Assembly (NCBI GenBank): GCA_902491395.1
Contig: CABUHO010000007.1
Coordinates: 1 to 64,000 of the forward strand
DNA length: 64,000 bases
Direction: 5' to 3'
From: an uncultured Collinsella sp.
Lineage (GTDB): Bacteria > Actinomycetota > Coriobacteriia > Coriobacteriales > Coriobacteriaceae
Each line of letters starts with the position of its first letter. Positions within the stretch are counted from its first letter, which is position 1. The translations under genes and the position numbers were made by a program. Shown piece by piece: positions 15,453-23,077 of the stretch. Under the pieces are notes generated by a model that saw nothing but the letters and a program-made list of their open reading frames with translations, ran no database searches and was not told where the DNA came from.

Positions 15453-16016
15453 TCACGATCCCTCCTTTGAGTCCGTTGCCTGCGGGCTCAGGCGCACGGC
15501 GCGCAGACGACACGAAGCATCGCCAGCATCCGCGGCAATTGTCACCATATCGACCCAGCCGCGTCCGTCGCGCACGATGGCGCCCCACACGTTGCCCTTG
15601 ATGTCGAGATAGCCGCTCAGAGCAAGTTGCGCCGTGGGTACCTCGCGATAGGCACGCAGCATATCCGCCGCCGCTTCGGTCATCGGTCGGTCCTCGGACC
15701 ATGCAAGCCGGACCGCAATCGCGTTGCCCTCAGGCGAATCCGTCGCAGTGCCAGACCGCTTGTCGAGCGTCCGCAGAAAGGTTTGCGCCGTGACAGCGAC
15801 ATCCGAATCGTCCGCATCTCGCATCTCATCTTTTTGAGACGCCACCGCCGAATCGGAGCCCGAATCGGAGGCGGTCCCAGGACGCTGCTGCCGCGCGGCG
15901 TTAAGCCCCCAAAGCACCGCCGCTATCGCCACGGTCAGGCAAGCAAACACCAGCAGCACCCCGATGGGGCGCTCGCCCTCTACAGGCTGTTGATGCCCTC
16001 GCTGATAGCGTTCCAT
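15453..16016 (-). CDS. Membrane-anchored protein of the Tad operon, 187 aa
   Basis: Not recognised as a named family. One transmembrane helix (IGVLLVFACLTVAIAAVLWGL, residues 18-38) precedes a low-complexity Ser/Asp-rich linker and an extracytoplasmic domain (about 75-185) with GYLDIKGNVWGAIV and CRLRAVRLSP. The start overlaps the flp gene by 37 bp and has only a weak AAGG site. Its position between flp and the tadE-like genes suggests an accessory pilus-assembly role. Confidence 0.65.
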   Translation of the reverse strand: MERYQRGHQQPVEGERPIGVLLVFACLTVAIAAVLWGLNAARQQRPGTASDSGSDSAVASQKDEMRDADDSDVAVTAQTFLRTLDKRSGTATDSPEGNAIAVRLAWSEDRPMTEAAADMLRAYREVPTAQLALSGYLDIKGNVWGAIVRDGRGWVDMVTIAADAGDASCRLRAVRLSPQATDSKEGS

Positions 16017-16213
16017 AGATCTTGGACCTTGCCCTTAAATGCGACGATGGCGATAATCGCGATCACCACGAGCACGCCGACCAAGATGGCATACTCGGTG
16101 GTACCCTGTGCACTCTCCTCCTGCAATAGTTCCTTGGCGCGCTGACGAACATGTGCCGCCCGGCAAAACGCCCAGCCCTGGACCTTTCCAGCAGCGTCAG
16201 TCATCGTGTTCAT
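15980..16213 (-). CDS. flp: Flp family type IVb pilin
   Basis: A 77-residue major pilin. The N-terminal leader of about 35 residues is basic. The motif EESAQGTTEYAILVGVLVV carries the conserved Glu-Tyr pair; cleavage after Ala would place them at +5/+6. One hydrophobic helix continues to FKGKVQDLWNAISEGINSL. GGAGG lies 4-5 nt before ATG. It is encoded directly after tadC. The leader is longer than in many Flp pilins. Confidence 0.92.
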   Translation of the reverse strand: MNTMTDAAGKVQGWAFCRAAHVRQRAKELLQEESAQGTTEYAILVGVLVVIAIIAIVAFKGKVQDLWNAISEGINSL

Positions 16214-16223
16214 GTATTCCTCC

Positions 16224-16865
16224 CTACATCATCCCGCCTGCTCCCAGCAGCGGGCCCAATATGGACAGAAGCAACGCCGGCAAGATGAGCGTGCCGGTGG
16301 GAATCAGCAGCTTGACGGGCGCACGCTCGATCTCGCGCTCGACCGCGGCGCGATGAGCCGCACGGATCTCGCGACTTTGAGCGGCCAGCGTCTCGGCAAG
16401 TGGGGCACCCAGGGCGAGCGCCTGCCCCACCGTGATGGCAAAGGTCTCGAGCGCTCGCACGTCCAGGTCGCGCGCGGCGGCCAACAACTCGTCCTCACGC
16501 GTGCCCACGCCCACCTGCCACGCCATGCAGGCGCGCTCAAGGCGAAGAGCCAGCACTGACCGGCGGTTGGCGCAGAAAATCTCAAGCGCCGCATCAAACG
16601 AAAGACCGGCCGAAAGACCCAAGCGCACAACATCGATCATCTCGGACACTTCGCCGAGCGACACTCGCGCCGGGCCGCCCGCTCCAACCGCGCCCTTCAC
16701 TCGCGCGGTCAGAGCATCGACCACCGAGCGACCCGCGGCAGCGACCAGCACCGCCTCGCGCTTGCAGGCCCCTGCGATCTTGCGTGCATCCGCCCGATCC
16801 AACCCCGTCGCGACAAATACACTCAGGGCGCACAGGCAAGCCGCAACTGCAACCGGGGCGCTCAT
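16224..16865 (-). CDS. tadC: Tad secretion inner-membrane protein TadC
   Basis: A type II secretion F (T2SSF) domain membrane protein of the Flp pilus platform. The start MSAPVAVAACLCALSVF gives an N-terminal membrane helix. The T2SSF core EMIDVVRLGLSAGLSFDAAL is followed by ETLAAQSREIRAAHRAA, and the C-terminal helix LLIPTGTLILPALLLSILGPLL ends the protein. At 213 aa it is shorter than many TadC. The ATG overlaps the tadB stop (ATGA), indicating coupling. Confidence 0.86.
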   Translation of the reverse strand: MSAPVAVAACLCALSVFVATGLDRADARKIAGACKREAVLVAAAGRSVVDALTARVKGAVGAGGPARVSLGEVSEMIDVVRLGLSAGLSFDAALEIFCANRRSVLALRLERACMAWQVGVGTREDELLAAARDLDVRALETFAITVGQALALGAPLAETLAAQSREIRAAHRAAVEREIERAPVKLLIPTGTLILPALLLSILGPLLGAGGMM

Positions 16866-17788
16866 AGCTCCACCCGCATAATGCGCCGGATAACCACCAG
16901 GGCAACGGCGTTGAGGGCAAGACCCAGCACCACAGCGCCCGCGCCGGCAGGCGTCGCAAGACCGCGACGAAAATCTGCCGAAAGCAGCGCCAACACCGCG
17001 CACATGCCCGCCGGCATCGCCGCGACCATATGCGCAGACATGCGGGCCTGCGACGTCTTAACATCCAGGCGGCGCTTGAGCTCAATGCGCTCCCCCACCA
17101 TGCTCGACGCCTCGGACAGTAAGTCGGCAAGCGGAGCGCCGGTGCGCTGAGACACCTTAAGCGCCAAGGTCACAAGCGAAAGACCGGGGGCGTCGATACG
17201 CACGAGCAAGTCATCGAGTGCGTCGGTCGCCGAGATACCGCAATCGATCGCCGCCGCCACCCGCAAAAACTCGGTATGCACTGGCTCTTGCGCATGAGCG
17301 CCCACAAAGCGCATGCCCTGGGCCAGCGAATGTCCCGAGGCAAGCGACATGGAAAGTGCAGTAAACGCCTCGGGCATTGCCTCTTCTGCATCGTGTTGCT
17401 CGCGCCGGCTCTCAAAGCCATCCCGAGCGGCACCAACGGCAAACGGAGCAACAAGTCCCAAGGCAAATCCGAGGGGCGATAACGACACCATCGTTAGTAA
17501 AACGCAGCAGACACCGCTCGATAGCAGCAGAAACGCCAAACGTCCCGAAGCATCTTCGGTCACGAGGCCAAGGCGATGCGCCGGAGCCAGCGATGCCCAC
17601 GAACGGGCGATCTTTTTCAGCAGATCGTTTTCCACCAGCTCACGCGGCAGCTTCTCTGCCACCGTCTCGAGCGCCCGACGTGCCAGCTCCGCCGGCGGTA
17701 CCTGCGGCACACGAGGTTCCGCCCCGCACGCCGTCGCGACAGAAAGCCCTGCCAAGCCCCCTACGACGAGGGGCACAGTGATCTCCAT
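16862..17788 (-). CDS. tadB: Tad secretion inner-membrane protein TadB
   Basis: 308 residues with an N-terminal membrane helix, a central pair (RLAFLLLSSGVCCVLLTMVSL and FALGLVAPFAVG), and a T2SSF domain with EAFTALSMSLASGHSLAQGM and ISATDALDDLLVRID. It ends with LALNAVALVVIRRIM. It partners with TadC and TadA to form the pilus-extrusion motor. It overlaps tadA by 28 bp and tadC by 4 bp. Confidence 0.88.
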   Translation of the reverse strand: MEITVPLVVGGLAGLSVATACGAEPRVPQVPPAELARRALETVAEKLPRELVENDLLKKIARSWASLAPAHRLGLVTEDASGRLAFLLLSSGVCCVLLTMVSLSPLGFALGLVAPFAVGAARDGFESRREQHDAEEAMPEAFTALSMSLASGHSLAQGMRFVGAHAQEPVHTEFLRVAAAIDCGISATDALDDLLVRIDAPGLSLVTLALKVSQRTGAPLADLLSEASSMVGERIELKRRLDVKTSQARMSAHMVAAMPAGMCAVLALLSADFRRGLATPAGAGAVVLGLALNAVALVVIRRIMRVEL

Positions 17789-19089
17789 TCGTCCACCTCC
17801 TCTTGTGTGAGCGTCCCCGACCGCAGGCCTTCTGCGATAAACGGCGGCTCGCGGTCAAGCGTCCAGGTGCGCTCGGCGGCATCGAACGTCACATAGCGCT
17901 CGAGCTCTACGCCGCCCGATGCGACGCGTCGCACCCCCGAATACGAGGAGACGAAGCGCCTGCCATCGGCGTGGCGCTCGGACATCACGATACCGTCGAG
18001 TGCCATGGCAATCTGCTCCTCGATGAGCTCGCTCGGCAGATCGATGCCATAACGTGCAAGCAACGTCAGACGCACCACGGTCTCCTGTTCTGAACCCGCA
18101 TGAAGTGTGGTGAGCGACCCGTCGTGGCCCGTGTTCATGGCCTGCAACATGTCGCAGCACTCGGCACCGCGCACCTCGCCCACCACGATGCGGTCGGGGC
18201 GCATGCGTAGGGCATTAGTTACCAGGTCGCGGATCGTCACCGCGCCCTCGCCCTCAATTGAAGCCTCGCGCGCCTCTAGGCGCACCACGTGCGGATGATG
18301 CGCAAACTTGAGCTCGGCAGAGTCCTCGATCGTCACGATGCGCTCGCCGGTGGAAATCTCGCATGACAACGCGTTGAGCAGGGTGGTCTTACCAGATCCC
18401 GTGCCTCCCGCAACCGCCAGGTCCTGTCGCAGCGACACCGCACACGACAGCAGCTGCGCATACCAAAGCGGCAGCGATCCCAACCCCACGAGCTCGTCCA
18501 GCGAGCAGATACGGTCCGAGAACTTTCGGATGGTGAGAATCGGTCCGTCAATCGCCACAGGCGGAATCACCGCGTTGACGCGATAGCCCGTTTTGAGGCG
18601 GGCGTTGACGATGGGGCTGCGCTCGTCGATGCGGCGGCCAAGTGGCGAGATAATGCGGTCGATAAGCACACGGATCTGCTCATCATCCTCAAACGCATGC
18701 TCGATGGGGTACAAGACGCCGCCGCGTTCAAAGAAAGCCGAGCGGCAGCCGTTGATCATGATCTCGGTAACGGTGTCGTCCTCGATGAGCGGCTGCAACG
18801 GCCCCAAGCCCACCACGTCATCCAAAATCTCGTCGATGATGGTCTCGCGCTCGGGCGTCGCGAGATCGGTCGGCTCCTCAACATTGAGCGCCGCCTCCAC
18901 CGCAGGACGCAATTCCGAGCGGGCAAGTGCCGGGTCGATATAGGCGCTGATACGCGCCACTTCGTCGTAACCCATGCGGTCCATCACGGCGCGCTTGGTG
19001 CGTCGTTTCACGGCGCGGCGACGCCCCGCATCTACAGGCGCTGCCGCCGCCGCAGCGCCGGCAGCCTTAATCCTCGTTTGCAGGCTCAT
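17761..19089 (-). CDS. tadA: Tad pilus ATPase TadA (CpaF)
   Basis: A hexameric secretion ATPase of the VirB11/PulE superfamily that powers Flp pilus assembly. Walker A GGTGSGKTT lies at residues 228-236. The Asp-box-like IVTIEDSAEL and Walker B region RPDRIVVGEVRGAE follow, then HDGSLTTLHA. An N-terminal helical domain (about 1-100) contains MDRMGYDEVARISAYID. Length 442 aa is typical. It overlaps both tadZ and tadB. Confidence 0.95.
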   Translation of the reverse strand: MSLQTRIKAAGAAAAAAPVDAGRRRAVKRRTKRAVMDRMGYDEVARISAYIDPALARSELRPAVEAALNVEEPTDLATPERETIIDEILDDVVGLGPLQPLIEDDTVTEIMINGCRSAFFERGGVLYPIEHAFEDDEQIRVLIDRIISPLGRRIDERSPIVNARLKTGYRVNAVIPPVAIDGPILTIRKFSDRICSLDELVGLGSLPLWYAQLLSCAVSLRQDLAVAGGTGSGKTTLLNALSCEISTGERIVTIEDSAELKFAHHPHVVRLEAREASIEGEGAVTIRDLVTNALRMRPDRIVVGEVRGAECCDMLQAMNTGHDGSLTTLHAGSEQETVVRLTLLARYGIDLPSELIEEQIAMALDGIVMSERHADGRRFVSSYSGVRRVASGGVELERYVTFDAAERTWTLDREPPFIAEGLRSGTLTQEEVDEWRSLCPSS

Positions 19090-20735
19090 CGCTGATCACC
19101 CTCGCGCGACCAGGGAAGGCGGATACGCGGGCGTTCGGTGCGCGTTGCACGGTCGGCGACCATATCGCTCCAAGGGCCGACGGCGCACCCCAGTTCCACG
19201 AGCATCTCGCGCGTGGCCTCGCGCACGCTAGTCGCAAAAGCGCTGGTCTGCCCCACTGCCTCGTCAGCGCGCCCAAACGCCATGAGCGCGGCGAGATCCT
19301 GCCCGCCATCGGCGATACGAATCTTGGAGCTCAACGCACAGGCAATCTCAAAGCGCATGGCGACGTCCTCGTCTGCCCCGCGCGCACCGAACCGGTTGAA
19401 CACGGCGCTCATGCGCGTGCGCGGCACACCTACTCGACTTGCCAGTTCAATGACGCGCGACGCCGATGTCGCGGACGACACCGCCGCATCGCCAACGACC
19501 AGGCAACGGTCGCTCGCCGCCACCGCAGCCGCCACGGCGTCGCCCCAAAAGACCGAGGTATCGATAAAGACCACGTCGGATTCGCGACGCAGAACATCAA
19601 GCAGTAGCTCCACCGGACGTGCCACGAGCTCGGCTTGCTCGGGCGCCGCGACGGGACCCCAGAGCGTAACGCCCGGTGCCACGCGCATCGATGTGGCTAC
19701 GATATCCGGCTCGGTGAGCGTGCCCGCCGCCGACGGCTCGATAAGTGCCGCCATATCGCGCGGAGCATCGACGCCTAACAAGTCGTAAAGGTTTCCAAAC
19801 ATCAGGTCCAGGTCGAGCACGGCGGCACGCAAGCCCAACAGCGACGATGTGTGTGCCATGGTGGCAACGATCGTCGACTTGCCGCAACCGCCCGAACCCG
19901 AAATGGCGCAGATGACCGGAGCTCGATGCGGCGAAGCGGCAGCGTCTGCCGGCGGCATCGGAGGCGGCGGGGCGGGCGTCGGTGACAGCGTCCCCGTCTC
20001 CCCCGCCGCAACCACATGCTGCGTCCAAGCCGGCATGGCAGCTTGTTCGGTCTGCGAGGCAGGCTCGTTCTGTGCAATCTGCTCATGCTGCATCAGCGAC
20101 AACTCTCCGCACCCGGCAAGGCCCTCAACTTCGTCGAGTTCATCCGCCAGATTCACGCCGTGCACGTATCCCATATCTACTGCCGGGGAGTCGCCAGCAT
20201 GCTGCGCCGGCCCTCCAGCGTCATCGTATACAAGGGGGTTCCGGGGGCGCCGACCATGCTCGGCTTCCGCTTTTCCATAATCATCAACACGCGGGCCTCT
20301 TGTAGCGCGAGGCGCCCCGGGTTCCCTATCAACAAAAGCATCGGGCTCAATCGTCATGCGCCGATCGGAATCAACCGCTCCCTCGCCCGCGCGCCCGTTG
20401 CCGCATATACTGTGTGCAGCGATGACCTCGGTCGCCCCCGCGCGAAACAGCCCCTCGATATCCGACGGATCGAGCGCTTCTATCAACACGACCACGCGAC
20501 TCACGCGGCCTTCGGCCGTCAGGCGCGCAACAGTCTTGCGCACATCTTCGGTATCAAACAGAGACGCCGCGATGATGGCAGCCCCGCGGCGCGACGGAAA
20601 CGCCCGCGCCATGGAAACCAGCCCGTCCAGGTCACCCACGCGAAGCACCTGTGCACCCGCATCACGGCCCTCGACTTCCCGCTGCAACAGCCCGTAATCG
20701 CCGCACGCGCAGCACGCAAGCCAGATCGCCTTCAT
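19086..20735 (-). CDS. tadZ: Pilus localisation ATPase TadZ (CpaE)
   Basis: 549 residues. Residues 1-110 look like an atypical receiver-like domain (VRKTVARLTAEGRVSRVVVLIEALD). A long disordered linker (about 115-280), rich in Pro, Ala and acidic residues, is followed by a MinD/ParA-type ATPase with deviant Walker A SGSGGCGKST, DLDLMFGNLYDLLG and VVFIDTSVFWGDAV. The family localises the Tad machine at the membrane. The ATG overlaps the cpaB stop (TGATGA). The proline-rich linker is longer than usual. Confidence 0.88.
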   Translation of the reverse strand: MKAIWLACCACGDYGLLQREVEGRDAGAQVLRVGDLDGLVSMARAFPSRRGAAIIAASLFDTEDVRKTVARLTAEGRVSRVVVLIEALDPSDIEGLFRAGATEVIAAHSICGNGRAGEGAVDSDRRMTIEPDAFVDREPGAPRATRGPRVDDYGKAEAEHGRRPRNPLVYDDAGGPAQHAGDSPAVDMGYVHGVNLADELDEVEGLAGCGELSLMQHEQIAQNEPASQTEQAAMPAWTQHVVAAGETGTLSPTPAPPPPMPPADAAASPHRAPVICAISGSGGCGKSTIVATMAHTSSLLGLRAAVLDLDLMFGNLYDLLGVDAPRDMAALIEPSAAGTLTEPDIVATSMRVAPGVTLWGPVAAPEQAELVARPVELLLDVLRRESDVVFIDTSVFWGDAVAAAVAASDRCLVVGDAAVSSATSASRVIELASRVGVPRTRMSAVFNRFGARGADEDVAMRFEIACALSSKIRIADGGQDLAALMAFGRADEAVGQTSAFATSVREATREMLVELGCAVGPWSDMVADRATRTERPRIRLPWSREGDQR

Positions 20736-21394
20736 CACTCGTCGCCTCCGCTCTTTTTGCCGCGCGCCGTGGCGGGAATCGTCAAGCTGACCGTTCCCTT
20801 GCCCGAGGCTCCCAGCAGTTCCTTGACGTCTTCGGGGTCAGCCGCCAGCGTCACCCATTCGATCTTGCCCTCGCGCGTGGCACCGGAATCCTCACTGGTA
20901 TCGATCACGTGCGCGCCGCACAGCCGATCGGTCACGCCGTCCTTTTGCACGTACACGTCCACGTAGCTGCCCACGCCCGTGGCACCGCCGACCGAGTGCT
21001 CGGCATCGACCGCCACCGAAACGGCAACCTTGCCCTTAGGCACCTCGAGCTTGCGGCTCTCGGCCTTGGTGTAGACATTGCAGATCACGGCGTTTTTGGG
21101 AATACGCGAAGTCGTCACGTCGCCGCGCACCTGGCGCAGCTCGGTCGCCGCGTCACGCGGCAGCAGACTCGTCAGCCATTCCTGGGTTATGACATTGGTC
21201 TCATCGAGGGTCTCGCCCACATCGATATCGCGCGCCGCGACGCATACCTCGACGCGATCGCCACCGTACTTGGCCAAGGTCTCAGCCTGGACCTGTTCGG
21301 CTTGCGAGCGGATCGACGAGCCGTAAACCATGCAAAGCAGAGCAGCGAGCACGCCCGCGACCAGACTGATGGCGATGCGCTTGCTCTTGTTCAC
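20735..21394 (-). CDS. cpaB: Flp pilus assembly protein CpaB (RcpC)
   Basis: 219 residues. An N-terminal membrane helix (IAISLVAGVLAALLCMVYGS) is followed by a SAF domain (VEVCVAARDIDVGETLDETNVITQEW), then the RcpC/CpaB domain (KGKVAVSVAVDAEHSVGGATGVGSYVDVYV). It probably acts outside the membrane in pilus assembly. The GTG start was chosen because AGAGGAG sits 5 nt before it; an in-frame ATG 15 nt upstream is the alternative. It is the first gene of the operon, behind the promoter at 21469-21497. Confidence 0.87.
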   Translation of the reverse strand: MNKSKRIAISLVAGVLAALLCMVYGSSIRSQAEQVQAETLAKYGGDRVEVCVAARDIDVGETLDETNVITQEWLTSLLPRDAATELRQVRGDVTTSRIPKNAVICNVYTKAESRKLEVPKGKVAVSVAVDAEHSVGGATGVGSYVDVYVQKDGVTDRLCGAHVIDTSEDSGATREGKIEWVTLAADPEDVKELLGASGKGTVSLTIPATARGKKSGGDE

Positions 21395-21468
21395 GGCCGC
21401 TCCTCTCATGGCAGTGCCGGGCGAATGCCCGTACCACCATTGTCTGGGCGGTCAGAGTGCAAAGCGGC

Positions 21469-21497
21469 ACAATCGCGATCTTGGTTTTCGATGTCAA
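21469..21497 (-). promoter_or_regulatory. Promoter of the Tad pilus operon
   Basis: Minus-strand TTGACA (21492-21497, perfect consensus), a 17-bp spacer and GATTGT (21469-21474), about 75 bp before cpaB. The weak -10 box with a perfect -35 box is compatible with regulation. Confidence 0.6.
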
Positions 21498-21504
21498 ACC
21501 AATC

Positions 21505-21556
21505 GCTGACCAAAAACTGACCAGCCCGTCAAGCTCGTGGCAAGGTTTTGGTCAGC
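21505..21556. promoter_or_regulatory. TGACCA repeats upstream of the Tad promoter
   Basis: GCTGACCAAAA (21505-21515) and its perfect inverse TTTTGGTCAGC (21546-21556) flank a further TGACCA (about 21518-21523). They lie 8-60 bp upstream of the -35 box, a plausible activator or repressor site. Confidence 0.4.
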
Positions 21557-21593
21557 ACGTCAGCAAACTGCATGTTTCGAGGCTTTTCCACAG

Positions 21594-21629
21594 CAAAAAA
21601 GCCGTCTCCCGAACAGTTGGGAGACGGCT
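21594..21629 (-). terminator. Terminator after rsgA
   Basis: Minus strand: AGCCGTCTCCC, loop, GGGAGACGGCT, then TTTTTT. It insulates the Tad promoter from rsgA. Confidence 0.9.
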
Positions 21630-21646
21630 GTCATAGGAAAAATCAA

Positions 21647-22831
21647 TTACAGATGGACATCGGGATCGAGCATTTGAGCACTCACGCGCATGGATGACGC
21701 CAGGTTTTGGAACGTTTCCAGACGCAGGCTGTCAATCTGCCCGGCGTCCTCGGCCTCGCGAACGGCGCAACCCGGCTCATGGGTATGCGTGCAATCGCCA
21801 AACCGGCACGCGCGCGATGCCTCGACAATCTCGGGGAAGGCGCGGGCCAGTCCCCGCTCGTGACCCACGAGCGGTAGGCTGCGCAGGCCCGGGGCATCGG
21901 CGATCACGCCGGCGTCGCCCGGCAGCGTCACCATCACGCGCGCGACGGTAGTGTGACGGCCCTGGTCGTCGCGTTCGCGCACACCGCCGGTCGCCAACGT
22001 ATCGTGGCCCAGCAGCGCATTGAGCAGCGTCGACTTGCCGGCACCCGACTCGCCCAGAATCATGGCGCAGCTCCCGGCAGGCACGCAGGCACGGACCTCG
22101 TCCAGGCCGCGGCCCTCGGCAGAGGACGTCACGATCACGCGCACGTCCGGACCCACCAGGCGGCGCACGCGGTCCAGATCGCGCTCGAGTTCCTCGGCAT
22201 CGCAGCGGTCAGCTTTGGTGAGTACCACCACCGGCTCGGCATCGCAGTCGAGCGCCAACACCAGCGAGCGCGCCACGCGGTCGAGCAGCACCTCACCGGC
22301 ACCGAGCGCCTGCACGATTAGCACGCTATCCACGTTGGAGCAGAGCACCTGGCGCTCTCCACGGGCACGGCCGCGCCAACGCTCAAAGCTCGTACGGCGC
22401 GGCAGCACGCACTCAATCACGCCCATATCGTGCCCGGGAGCGCGGCGCACCGCCACACGGTCGCCCACGGCAGGCAGCAGGACCTCATCCTCGCCGCGCG
22501 ACTTGGCAAACCCCACGGCATGCTCGGCGCGGAAGGTATCGTCGGCAGTCGCCACCAGCGGAAACCCGCGATCCAAGCGCACCACAGCACCCAGCCGCAT
22601 CTGCTCGGGCTCCTCGGCATGTGCGCAGAAATCATCAAAGGCAGCCTGCTGAGCTTCATCGACCGGCAGGTCATCAAACGCCGGAACGTCCTGCAGCGCG
22701 TCGAGTCCCGGCACGCTCGCCAGCAGCTCCTCGGCAGACGCGGGAGCCTCGGTCGCGAGCTTCCGACGACGATCGCGCTTAGCCCGCGCCCCCGTCGTCT
22801 TTTTCTTCGCTTTAGCCTTAGCCTTGCCCAC
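21647..22831 (-). CDS. rsgA: Ribosome small-subunit-dependent GTPase RsgA
   Basis: A circularly permuted GTPase that checks late 30S assembly and releases RbfA. An N-terminal Lys/Ala/Arg-rich tail (GKAKAKAKKKTTGARAKRDR) is followed by an OB-fold (about 85-160). The permuted motifs are G4 VVLTKADRCD, G1 GESGAGKST and G3 ADAPGLRSL. The zinc-binding tail is CRFGDCTHTHEPGCAV. The GTG start follows GGGAGGCATCT. At 394 aa it is longer than the ~300-aa norm because of a ~70-aa N-terminal extension. Confidence 0.93.
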   Translation of the reverse strand: MGKAKAKAKKKTTGARAKRDRRRKLATEAPASAEELLASVPGLDALQDVPAFDDLPVDEAQQAAFDDFCAHAEEPEQMRLGAVVRLDRGFPLVATADDTFRAEHAVGFAKSRGEDEVLLPAVGDRVAVRRAPGHDMGVIECVLPRRTSFERWRGRARGERQVLCSNVDSVLIVQALGAGEVLLDRVARSLVLALDCDAEPVVVLTKADRCDAEELERDLDRVRRLVGPDVRVIVTSSAEGRGLDEVRACVPAGSCAMILGESGAGKSTLLNALLGHDTLATGGVRERDDQGRHTTVARVMVTLPGDAGVIADAPGLRSLPLVGHERGLARAFPEIVEASRACRFGDCTHTHEPGCAVREAEDAGQIDSLRLETFQNLASSMRVSAQMLDPDVHL

Positions 22832-22880
22832 AGATGCCTCCCAGCACAAAACCACACAACTGAGCAGGTATTTTACCCAC

Positions 22881-22916
22881 AAAAAAGAGTCGGTCGAGCA
22901 AATGCTCGACCGACTC
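22881..22916 (-). terminator. Terminator after the Ca2+ ATPase gene
   Basis: Minus strand: a 14-bp stem GAGTCGGTCGAGCA / TGCTCGACCGACTC with loop TT, then TTTTTTG. Confidence 0.9.
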
Positions 22917-22976
22917 ACACACTTTCCCTCAGCCCTTTTTCATCCGCGCGGGAGAAAAGCCAGTAAGGATACCGTA

Positions 22977-23065
22977 GGGCCCACCCCGGGAGTGTTTTCT
23001 TCTGAGCGATCCCGCAGCGCGAAGCGCGAGGACCAGCGAAGAAGAAAACACGCAGGGGCGGGCCC
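22977..23065. repeat. Nested palindrome with CCCGCAG-core (copy 1)
   Basis: An 89-bp foldback. The outer arm GGGCCCACCCC..GTTTTCTTC pairs with GAAGAAGAAAAC..GGGGCGGGCCC, around a core CCCGCAGCGCGAAGCGCGAGGA. It sits 13 bp past the ATPase stop. The core is shared with the element at 31725-31819, while the arms differ yet remain complementary. Confidence 0.8.
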
Positions 23066-23077
23066 GGACAGGTTAAC

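Noticed and set aside
20016..20966. 316-codon plus-strand frame opposite tadZ/cpaB
   Set aside because: Antisense shadow across two coupled genes; no start signals.
22977..23065. Prophage or insertion-sequence end
   Set aside because: No transposase or integrase gene is nearby, and the element is a self-contained palindrome.
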